Made by a program: the position numbers and the translations under genes
Shown: positions 62,401 to 64,000 of the stretch, piece after piece
Layout: every line of letters begins with the position of its first letter
Position numbering within the stretch: the stretch's first letter is position 1
NCBI GenBank assembly: GCA_964035545.1
Contig: OZ037767.1
Coordinates: 13,635,301 to 13,699,300, forward strand
Source: Bugula neritina
Taxonomy: Eukaryota; Bryozoa; Gymnolaemata; Cheilostomatida; Bugulidae
Direction of reading: 5' to 3'
Length of the DNA stretch: 64,000 bases
The notes under the pieces: generated by a model
The model's database searches: none
What the model saw: the letters and a program-made list of their open reading frames with translations, nothing else
Told to the model about the DNA's origin: nothing

Positions 62401-63289
62401 CACATCACAAATATGCATGTCACATCACGAAAATGCTCACTAAAATCAGTAAAGTATGAGTGATGCAAACATGTAGCCTGAGAGAGTTAGCCAACCTTGT
62501 GTGCACAGGAGAGAGCGGGTTGGGACGCGTAATACACCCCCAGAGGCACGTTCTGCGTGGGCAGACCCTTGATGAAAGGACAACATGGCTGATGTCTCTC
62601 ATGCTCAGACCATGGCTCGTCGGTGGTTTCCCACGACACCAGACAGACGTTGCAGGTGAAACACATGCTTCTGTCATCATTGGTTGAGGTCGGGTCGTGG
62701 TAGAACCCAGCCCTAGACATTGACTCTGGTTTTGCCCATCTAAACATCACAAAAGTAACTGTTTAGAAAAAAATCCTGATTTATAATCACAACTAGCTGT
62801 GAAGCTATTGGAAAACTAACCAGTGAAATATAATCCTCGACTATTTTAGAGTAAATGGATGTACCATAGTTTATGCTACTGTAAGATTGAAACACTAGTA
62901 GGTTTGACAAAACACAATAAAATCACAGCCAATTACCTACCGGATAACAAAACATGATTTGATTGGCAAAACTGGTCATCTAGAGTCTAGACAATGAAAC
63001 TGCAGCTACTTATAAAGTTAACATGAAACTAAAACACTTACTGGTAGTCTTTATGGGGCCAGTTTTCAAACGTGGCCAGTCGTGCGGCTTCGCTGTACAT
63101 AAGAGCCCTGTCTAGGGGTACGGGGTTATCTATATTGAAATCTGTGGCGTAATAGCCGCTGCGTTCTGTGATAGCTGCCGCTATCGGCATCGCCAACGAG
63201 GCGTCTGCTTTAGCTTTGAGTTGCACCATAATGTGTTGAAATACGTTGAGAATGACACTTTGTGGGTATTCTATAGTTACTGTACACCA
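16714..63289 (-). CDS. BIRC6: BIRC6/BRUCE giant BIR-UBC ubiquitin ligase, 74 exons in window, 5' end missing
   Basis: BIRC6 is a very large membrane- and cytosol-associated protein (4,857 residues in human). It combines a BIR domain with a C-terminal E2 ubiquitin-conjugating core, restrains caspases and SMAC, and acts in cytokinesis and autophagy. Here 74 exons were placed by splice consensus, phase and similarity. They sum to 13,062 nt, exactly 4,353 residues plus stop, with phase agreement at every junction. The BIR domain is encoded near 62500-63150 and the E2 core at 17973-18947, with catalytic Cys codon 18583-18585. Roughly the first 250 residues lie beyond 64000. Introns are mostly 200-600 bp; the longest (32890-36635) contains another gene. 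Two junctions are less certain: the exon 11 donor and the GC donor of exon 47. Exon coordinates are in the block entries below. Confidence 0.97.
17610..18947 (-). CDS. BIRC6: BIRC6 exons 69-72: ubiquitin-conjugating (UBC/E2) core
   Basis: Exons: 18822-18947, 18511-18624, 17973-18161, 17610-17783, all phase 0. Exon 69 has [20 protein letters not shown] and [17 protein letters not shown]. Exon 70 has [20 protein letters not shown], with the catalytic cysteine codon at 18583-18585. Exon 71 has [20 protein letters not shown]. These match the human E2 core nearly residue for residue. The enzyme uses this cysteine for ubiquitin transfer and works with the E1 UBA6 in human. Exon 72 begins the more variable helical tail ([19 protein letters not shown]). 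Confidence 0.98.
18395..18440 (-). repeat. Duplicated acceptor-like sequences upstream of BIRC6 exon 71
   Basis: The true acceptor reads TTTTGCCAG/GTGCTTGT (AG at 18162-18163). The intron upstream holds GTTGGCAG/GTGCTTGT (AG at 18409-18410) and CTTAGCAG/GTACTTGT (AG at 18430-18431), which look like degenerate copies of the junction. Confidence 0.6.
19074..22624 (-). CDS. BIRC6: BIRC6 exons 62-68 of window, region preceding the E2 core
   Basis: Exons: 22352-22624, 21912-22091, 21595-21756, 21049-21241, 20086-20269, 19505-19779, 19074-19291. Very close to vertebrate BIRC6: [79 protein letters not shown] and [17 protein letters not shown]. Exon 67 carries an insertion-like acidic linker compared with human. 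Phases 0, 0, 0, 1, 2, 1, 0 agree throughout. This region flanks and positions the C-terminal ubiquitin-conjugating domain. Confidence 0.97.
20420..20640 (+). mobile_element. tRNA-derived SINE, family 1, copy in BIRC6 intron
   Basis: Head ATAGTCTAGAGGTTAGAGC, B box GGGTTCAAATCCC (20471-20483), body GATGTTAGGAAGAGCATCC, tail CATCAGGGGTTCTCAC. Orientation is antisense to BIRC6. Confidence 0.85.
20641..21048 (-). other. BIRC6 intron, no further feature seen
   Basis: AT-rich sequence with an ATTTATTT-type tract at about 20890-20930. No exon or repeat family recognised. Confidence 0.6.
21370..21556. repeat. ACATACTATACAC tandem repeat in BIRC6 intron
   Basis: Imperfect repeats of CACATACTATA run for about 190 bp, up to about 40 bp from the donor of the exon at 21595. 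They give artefactual open frames on both strands. Confidence 0.9.
22698..23139. mobile_element. 442-bp MITE with 16-bp terminal inverted repeats and TAA target duplication
   Basis: The left end AGTTGCATTTATACCT matches the inverted right end AGGTATAAACGTAACT with two mismatches. TAA flanks both ends (22695-22697 and 23140-23142), suggesting a PIF/Harbinger-like non-autonomous element. An internal inverted pair, CCGAGTTTCAGT and ACTGAAACTCGG, lies near the right end. Outside the element, a roughly 30-bp sequence with GAAATAC(T/C)AAACT is present on both sides. The element fills most of the intron between BIRC6 exons 61 and 62. Confidence 0.65.
23181..27366 (-). CDS. BIRC6: BIRC6 exons 54-61 of window
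   Basis: Exons: 27142-27366, 26570-26719, 26086-26235, 25596-25826, 25100-25216, 24402-24551, 23648-23845, 23181-23353. Recognisable segments are [24 protein letters not shown]-type and [19 protein letters not shown] in exon 57, a basic linker in exon 59, and [20 protein letters not shown] with the ubiquitin-like LISLEIYNG in exon 60. Exon 61 has [17 protein letters not shown]. Seven successive junctions are phase 1. The exon 56 donor lies at the edge of a 29-bp array that repeats it. The exon 60 acceptor is weak (ACGTGTACGTAG) and borders a 20-bp array. Confidence 0.92.
23853..24108. repeat. 20-bp minisatellite next to the BIRC6 exon 60 acceptor
   Basis: The unit is close to CATGTCACATTATATAACAG, about 12 copies. 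It starts within 8 bp of the exon 60 acceptor, so the normal pyrimidine tract is replaced by repeat sequence. Confidence 0.9.
24572..25060. repeat. TAGTG pentamer array filling a BIRC6 intron
   Basis: About 490 bp of GTGTA/GTATA pentamers between exon 59 (ends 24551) and exon 58 (starts 25100). Confidence 0.95.
25258..25460. repeat. 16-bp minisatellite in BIRC6 intron
   Basis: The unit is GTAGACAAGCAGACGT with variants, about 13 copies. It is open on the minus strand and gives false open frames. Confidence 0.9.
25910..26100 (-). repeat. 29-bp minisatellite repeating the BIRC6 exon 56 donor
   Basis: On the minus strand each unit is CTATACCCAACTCTG/gtatgtcccacctt: the last 15 exon bases plus 14 intron bases. 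Donor GTs fall at 26085, 26056, 26027, 25998, 25969, 25940 and 25911. The first is the annotated exon end. The stretch is open in the exon's frame to a stop at 25898. Confidence 0.92.
26255..26375. repeat. 23-bp minisatellite, about 5 units, in BIRC6 intron
   Basis: The unit is close to CATCACAATATCACTCATCC followed by CTG. Confidence 0.85.
27367..28466 (-). other. 1.1-kb BIRC6 intron (53/54), no feature seen
   Basis: This is a longer than average, AT-rich intron. I saw no tandem array, inverted repeat or exon-like open frame. The flanking exon phases (1 to 1) join correctly, so no missing exon is needed. Confidence 0.6.
28467..32889 (-). CDS. BIRC6: BIRC6 exons 47-53 of window, conserved BIRC6-specific region
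   Basis: Exons: 32717-32889, 32055-32183, 31330-31481, 30589-30742, 29924-30099, 28809-29000, 28467-28675. The series from [20 protein letters not shown] through [17 protein letters not shown] aligns closely with the BIRC6-specific domain near residue 3,500 of human BIRC6. [12 protein letters not shown] and [17 protein letters not shown] follow. Exon 47 ends ATACAG followed by GC, so a GC-AG intron is needed to join KEIQ to IHPY, matching human spacing. Exon 53 ends at a strong GTGAGC donor; without splicing the frame stops at 28387. Confidence 0.93.
29027..29460. repeat. 21-bp array with about twenty GTCATGTGAC palindromes
   Basis: The unit is AGTCATGTGACTATTAGAGAG. Every unit contains the palindrome GTCATGTGAC (core CATGTG). 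The array starts 27 bp upstream of the BIRC6 exon 52 acceptor and is open in several frames on both strands. Confidence 0.95.
30108..30306. repeat. 13-bp array AGAGGTAAGTATA in BIRC6 intron
   Basis: About 14 copies. The plus strand of each unit contains AG/GTAAGT, a near-perfect 5' splice site, antisense to BIRC6. The array begins 9 bp from the exon 51 acceptor. Confidence 0.9.
30753..30975. repeat. AT-rich minisatellite abutting the BIRC6 exon 50 acceptor
   Basis: The unit is about 27 bp (TATTACTACACAGTGTATTA type), roughly 8 copies. The exon 50 acceptor (GTAGTTTGAG) lies about 10 bp away and has a weak pyrimidine tract. Confidence 0.85.
31600..31670. repeat. Short AACAATAGTAAGT tandem repeat
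   Basis: About five imperfect 13-14-bp copies in the intron upstream of exon 49. Confidence 0.7.
32890..33767. other. BIRC6 intron upstream of the nested gene, nothing recognised
   Basis: AT-rich. It presumably contains the promoter and 5' UTR of the nested plus-strand gene, but I see no definable TATA box or CpG-rich stretch. Confidence 0.5.
33834..36231 (+). CDS. NHL/six-bladed beta-propeller-like protein, six exons, nested antisense in BIRC6
   Basis: Exons: 33834-33995, 34338-34508, 34886-35078, 35439-35552, 35823-36045, 36156-36231; 939 nt, 312 residues plus stop. Repeated blade-like motifs are [73 protein letters not shown] and [10 protein letters not shown], as in NHL/TRIM2-type propellers. 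No RING, B-box or signal peptide is seen. The basic tail ends [17 protein letters not shown]. The ATG at 33834 follows an open stretch back to 33768, so a longer N terminus or an upstream exon is possible. Exon 4 must use a GC donor (AGGG/gcgagt) to keep phase; otherwise it stops at once. The function is unknown; a TRIM-like RNA- or protein-binding role is only a guess. Confidence 0.75.
35150..35438 (+). repeat. Degenerate GCATGTGACAAGGT repeats before exon 4 of the nested gene
   Basis: Repeated phrases such as TTGACAAGGTGCCC and GTGACAAGGTGTCC lead up to the acceptor TTTGCCAAG/GTGAC. The real splice site looks like one more member of the series. Confidence 0.6.
36232..36635 (+). other. 3' UTR of the nested gene; candidate AATAAA at 36454-36459
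   Basis: The hexamer lies 223 bp after the stop and about 180 bp before BIRC6 exon 46. The sequence is otherwise AT-rich, with no other feature. Confidence 0.4.
36636..39511 (-). CDS. BIRC6: BIRC6 exons 42-46 of window
   Basis: Exons: 39276-39511, 38735-38970, 38057-38301, 37222-37367, 36636-36839. Conserved stretches are [72 protein letters not shown] and [20 protein letters not shown]. Helical scaffold with a disordered linker in exon 43 (Ser/Gln/Asp-rich). Phases 1, 0, 2, 1, 1. Exon 46 is followed by the unusually long intron that contains the nested plus-strand gene. Confidence 0.94.
37368..38056 (-). other. BIRC6 intron 44/45, no feature seen
   Basis: AT-rich with a short inverted pair CTTTGAAAGA / TCTTTCAAAG near 37473-37500. 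No exon or recognisable repeat family. Confidence 0.55.
38302..38734 (-). other. BIRC6 intron 43/44, no feature beyond short repeats
   Basis: Two copies of a 31-bp motif around AACCGTGGCAACAGTATA lie at 38340-38395. Otherwise unremarkable. Confidence 0.5.
39551..40065 (+). mobile_element. tRNA-derived SINE, family 1, split by a hAT-like MITE
   Basis: The SINE head (GTGGTCTGGTGGTTAGAG) and body (GGGAGAGCATCCAATC) run to about 39665. The SINE tail (TACTTTAAACCCCAGGAGCTCTCAC type) resumes after 39990. Between them sits the MITE copy, so the MITE inserted into an older SINE. Confidence 0.65.
39666..39990. mobile_element. hAT-like MITE, copy 2
   Basis: Full-length similarity to the copy at 15848-16192, including GGCCACATAAATGTAG and TTTTGTAGCAT. 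The right end is GGACATCCCTG. The outermost 10-15 bp of the left end are missing or diverged. Confidence 0.7.
40099..43024 (-). CDS. BIRC6: BIRC6 exons 37-41 of window
   Basis: Exons: 42860-43024, 42184-42355, 41093-41315, 40580-40724, 40099-40254. They encode [20 protein letters not shown], a low-complexity stretch, then [20 protein letters not shown], the acidic [39 protein letters not shown] and [14 protein letters not shown]. These are alpha-helical scaffold segments of the central BIRC6 arm. A 17-G run lies in the intron just outside the exon 39 donor. The introns on either side of exon 38 and before exon 39 hold large minisatellites. Confidence 0.93.
41340..41915. repeat. 44-bp minisatellite, about 13 units, in BIRC6 intron
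   Basis: The unit contains GTAATACACAGTATAGTATA and TGTGTATATAGTACAGTGTG. Because 44 is not a multiple of 3 and units lack minus-strand stops, long false open frames occur in all three minus frames. The array begins about 30 bp from the exon 39 acceptor. Confidence 0.95.
42361..42655. repeat. 84-bp tandem repeat, 3.5 units, next to the BIRC6 exon 38 acceptor
   Basis: The period is 84 bp (28 codons), with units about 97% alike by eye. The minus frame is open and would encode a 28-residue repeat ([20 protein letters not shown] type), but a stop separates it from exon 38. Confidence 0.9.
43025..43540 (-). other. BIRC6 intron 36/37 left part, no feature seen
   Basis: AT-rich intron between exon 37 and the GTGACACAGAGA array. 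Confidence 0.5.
43541..44013. repeat. 15-16-bp GGTGACACAGAGAGAA array in BIRC6 intron
   Basis: About 30 copies with TGCA/GAGA variants. On the BIRC6 strand it is pyrimidine-rich (TTCTCTCTGTGTCACC). It ends about 25 bp from the exon 36 donor. Long minus-strand open frames here are artefacts. Confidence 0.95.
44039..47434 (-). CDS. BIRC6: BIRC6 exons 28-36 of window
   Basis: Exons: 47323-47434, 47019-47155, 46785-46924, 46249-46389, 45976-46090, 45563-45720, 45235-45418, 44523-44636, 44039-44243. The stretch includes [36 protein letters not shown], a basic helix with [12 protein letters not shown], then [17 protein letters not shown]. Exon 35 is strongly acidic ([13 protein letters not shown]). 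Exon 36 ends at a GTCAGT donor directly inside what would be an in-frame TAG if the intron were retained. Exon 32 has two donors 6 nt apart (GACG/gtatgg and TATGG/gtgagc), both in phase 1; I used the second. Confidence 0.93.
44640..45234 (-). other. BIRC6 intron 34/35, no feature seen
   Basis: AT-rich, with no repeat family or exon recognised. The exon phases on both sides join directly. Confidence 0.5.
46138..46246. repeat. CTATACTATCCCACTCTATA tandem repeat
   Basis: About four imperfect 26-28-bp units directly before the donor of exon 31 (minus strand). Confidence 0.8.
47185..47283. repeat. 27-bp tandem repeat, about 4 units
   Basis: The unit is close to TACAAAGAATATAACTAAAC followed by ACTAGAA, between exons 28 and 29. 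Confidence 0.85.
47770..47932. repeat. GTGACCTAG-type tandem repeat beside the BIRC6 exon 27 donor
   Basis: Seven imperfect 22-26-bp units containing ACTTCCTGTGACCTA run to within about 10 bp of the exon 27 donor. Confidence 0.8.
47943..50873 (-). CDS. BIRC6: BIRC6 exons 21-27 of window, including a jelly-roll-like domain
   Basis: Exons: 50692-50873, 50377-50431, 49751-50032, 49101-49315, 48694-48918, 48395-48522, 47943-48175. Exon 22 is a 55-nt exon ([18 protein letters not shown]) too short to stand out as an open frame. Exon 24 begins with [20 protein letters not shown]. It resembles the F5/8-type carbohydrate-binding jelly roll seen in BIRC6 structures and aligns with human BIRC6 at this place. 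Exon 23 has a Ser/Thr/Ala-rich linker before [20 protein letters not shown]. Exon 26 is a coiled-coil-like glutamine-rich segment. Confidence 0.94.
50220..50345. repeat. CCTTATAAGGCAATGTTT tandem repeat
   Basis: About six imperfect 18-20-bp units. Each contains the palindrome CCTTATAAGG, which fits a CArG box. Confidence 0.8.
50874..51451 (-). other. BIRC6 intron 20/21, no feature seen
   Basis: AT-rich intron; no tandem array or recognisable element. Confidence 0.5.
51452..54539 (-). CDS. BIRC6: BIRC6 exons 15-20 of window
   Basis: Exons: 54346-54539, 53909-54034, 53376-53550, 53083-53159, 52233-52380, 51452-51608. The stretch is helical-repeat-like, with [26 protein letters not shown] and [14 protein letters not shown], followed by [19 protein letters not shown]. 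All junctions fit (phases 2, 2, 0, 2, 0, 1). The intron between exons 16 and 17 is almost entirely CAGACA-type repeat. The intron between exons 18 and 19 is almost entirely a 34-bp array. Confidence 0.93.
51785..52080. repeat. AT-rich ATAATATGCATATTAC repeats
   Basis: Imperfect ATATAATA low-complexity DNA in the intron between exons 19 and 20. Confidence 0.8.
52400..53015. repeat. 34-bp minisatellite, about 18 units, between BIRC6 exons 18 and 19
   Basis: The unit is TACACATGTATATGAACAGA followed by GTGTATACTGTAGC, with variants. It begins about 20 bp from the exon 19 acceptor. It is open in several frames, which are artefacts. Confidence 0.95.
53570..53898. repeat. ACAGACAGACAC-type microsatellite filling a BIRC6 intron
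   Basis: Degenerate CAGA/CACA repeats run from 20 bp after exon 17 to 10 bp before exon 16. Confidence 0.9.
54910..57234 (-). CDS. BIRC6: BIRC6 exons 11-14 of window
   Basis: Exons: 56894-57234, 56318-56488, 55400-55630, 54910-55155. Exon 12 has the well-conserved [15 protein letters not shown]. Exon 14 is a serine- and asparagine-rich, probably disordered stretch followed by [12 protein letters not shown]. The 3' end of exon 11 is uncertain. The next exon starts in phase 0, and two phase-0 donors are available: a poor one after DMNY (left edge 56894) and a better one after NCACKTH (left edge 56855). The second lies inside a SINE. Confidence 0.88.
55840..56065. repeat. AATATAGTAGTAATAT low-complexity repeats
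   Basis: Imperfect GTAATA repeats in the intron between exons 12 and 13. Confidence 0.75.
56655..56876 (+). mobile_element. tRNA-derived SINE, family 1, abutting BIRC6 exon 11
   Basis: Head GTGGTCTAATGGTTAGAGCC, B box GGTTTGAATCCC, body GATGTTAGGAAGAGCATTC, tail CACCAGGGGTTCTCAC then ACCCACATGGG. The tail end is 18 bp from the shorter proposed end of exon 11. Its reverse complement supplies CCCAT/gtgggt, a possible donor. Confidence 0.85.
57583..60351 (-). CDS. BIRC6: BIRC6 exons 6-10 of window
   Basis: Exons: 60214-60351, 59707-59842, 58996-59181, 58598-58679, 57583-57714. They encode the N-terminal beta-rich region after the BIR domain, with [37 protein letters not shown] and [19 protein letters not shown]. 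Phases run 2-2-0-1-1 and close without gaps. The intron between exons 9 and 10 is inflated by a 21-bp tandem array. Exon 8 contains an acidic linker with [15 protein letters not shown]. No catalytic motif is expected here. Confidence 0.92.
57770..58575. repeat. 21-bp minisatellite, about 38 units, between BIRC6 exons 9 and 10
   Basis: The unit is AGGACAGAGTAAGTATACAA followed by C or T variants. The plus strand of each unit contains A/GTAAGTAT, a U1-like sequence. The minus (BIRC6) strand contains CTTACTCTGTCCTAG, an acceptor-like sequence. It ends about 22 bp from the exon 9 donor. Confidence 0.95.
59182..59706 (-). other. BIRC6 intron 7/8, no feature seen
   Basis: AT-rich intron with no recognised repeat or exon. 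Confidence 0.5.
60794..63289 (-). CDS. BIRC6: BIRC6 exons 1-5 of window: BIR domain and following region
   Basis: Exons: 63042-63289, 62496-62739, 61862-61994, 61027-61148, 60794-60885. Exon 1 starts phase 0 after TTGCAG with [10 protein letters not shown], so at least one upstream exon is outside the window. The BIR domain runs across the exon 1/2 junction, from [14 protein letters not shown] to [10 protein letters not shown]. Its zinc ligands are visible as CX2C, then 16 residues to His and 6 to the last Cys (CFTC ... HERHQPCC). In human BIRC6 this domain binds SMAC/caspase N termini and is inserted into a beta-propeller-like region. Residues after it (exons 3-5) are typical of that propeller, for example [10 protein letters not shown]. 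Confidence 0.95.
61149..61861 (-). other. BIRC6 intron 3/4, no feature seen
   Basis: About 0.7 kb. No exon-like open frame is needed by the phases, and no tandem repeat was recognised. Confidence 0.5.
62340..62432. repeat. 20-bp repeat GTCACATCACAAATATGCAT, about 4 units
   Basis: A short tandem array in the intron between exons 2 and 3. Confidence 0.85.
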
Positions 63290-64000
63290 CTGCAAGAGAA
63301 GACAACACTGCTCTAAAGCCTGCATCATATGAGTGCTTGGAATTATCTACTCTCTGTCAATATACGGAATATATTGATAGGGAGGTTTGTTTTCAAACTC
63401 AACTTGAAGACCTAGTTAGTGTTTTGCAACTGTGCATTTGGAACTGGAAACGAGAAATTTTATTTTTAGCCATCAACTACCAAATATAGATGTCACAAAG
63501 TGCTTTACTTAATTCCTCAACAGTAAACCATGCATTTAGCTTCAGCTGATTTATGTTCATTTTTCATTTTCAGTTCATTTATTGAAACCCAAAACAACCA
63601 GTTAGAATTGCTACAGATATCTCAACATGCACTTGTTATGAAAGTCCTCATCCATATAAGGATAGTTAAGTGCTAGGATGTCAAAATAAACAACATGGAA
63701 GTCAGATCTTTCTTTCATCCTTGCAGAGGGAATATAATGCCATACAATTCATTTGTCTTATTTGTCAACACACCGAGGTAATAGCATTCAACATAGTATC
63801 AACAGTTGTTTTGTTGAAGCTGATAATCTTTTAGCATGTTAAGTTTATAGTACATTATAATCCTTGGGAATACAAGATTCCACATAAACTACTCTGCTTT
63901 ACTGTAGTGTTTGTGAGAAGTATAGGAGTAAAATTAGGTGGAGTAATGGAGAAATCGGTAAAGCCTGTATTTTAGATTAAAAATGCAGCAAAAGAAGTTA
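63290..64000 (-). other. BIRC6 intron running off the right edge
   Basis: Sequence upstream of the first BIRC6 exon in the window. No further BIRC6 exon was recognised before the edge. The missing N terminus (about 250 residues by comparison with human) must lie beyond 64000. Confidence 0.6.

Overview
This is nuclear DNA from an animal, probably an intron-rich invertebrate. The genes are interrupted by many short GT-AG introns with constant phases. The intergenic and intronic DNA is AT-rich and full of minisatellites, tRNA-derived SINEs, small inverted-repeat elements and a decayed LINE. I cannot name the species. There is no prokaryotic, organellar or viral gene arrangement.

Layout. Positions 1-7100 hold no host gene: low-complexity DNA, a hAT-like fragment, a fold-back repeat, a tRNA-like repeat, and a broken non-LTR retrotransposon of the restriction-like-endonuclease type (3275-6840, minus). 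The retrotransposon sits inside a TTAGTA-type microsatellite. Positions 7173-15224 (plus) carry a complete UTP-glucose-1-phosphate uridylyltransferase gene (UGP2), which I reconstruct as 13 coding exons and 517 residues. Positions 16714-63289 (minus) carry nearly all of BIRC6/BRUCE, the giant BIR-UBC ubiquitin ligase. I reconstruct 74 exons whose phases all agree; they total 13,062 nt (4,353 residues plus stop). Roughly the first 250 residues lie beyond the right edge. UGP2 and BIRC6 converge, with their stop codons 1.5 kb apart. A third gene (33834-36231, plus), encoding a 312-residue NHL/beta-propeller-like protein in six exons, is nested antisense inside a 3.7-kb BIRC6 intron.

The main novelty is the relation between tandem repeats and splice sites. 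At UGP2 exon 4 the 3' splice site plus the first exon bases is repeated 12 times at 25-bp spacing. At BIRC6 exon 56 the 5' splice site plus the last 15 exon bases is repeated 7 times at 29-bp spacing. That second array is open in the exon's frame, so the 4th and 7th donors would add 29 or 58 residues without a frameshift. Weaker duplicated acceptors occur before BIRC6 exon 71 and exon 4 of the nested gene. Most other minisatellites here reach within about 30 bp of a splice junction.

The genes are not an operon-like unit. UGP2 makes UDP-glucose in the cytosol, BIRC6 is an anti-apoptotic E2/E3 hybrid, and the nested gene is of unknown function. All exon borders were read by eye from splice consensus, phase and protein similarity; none has been tested against transcripts. 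Repeat borders are approximate.
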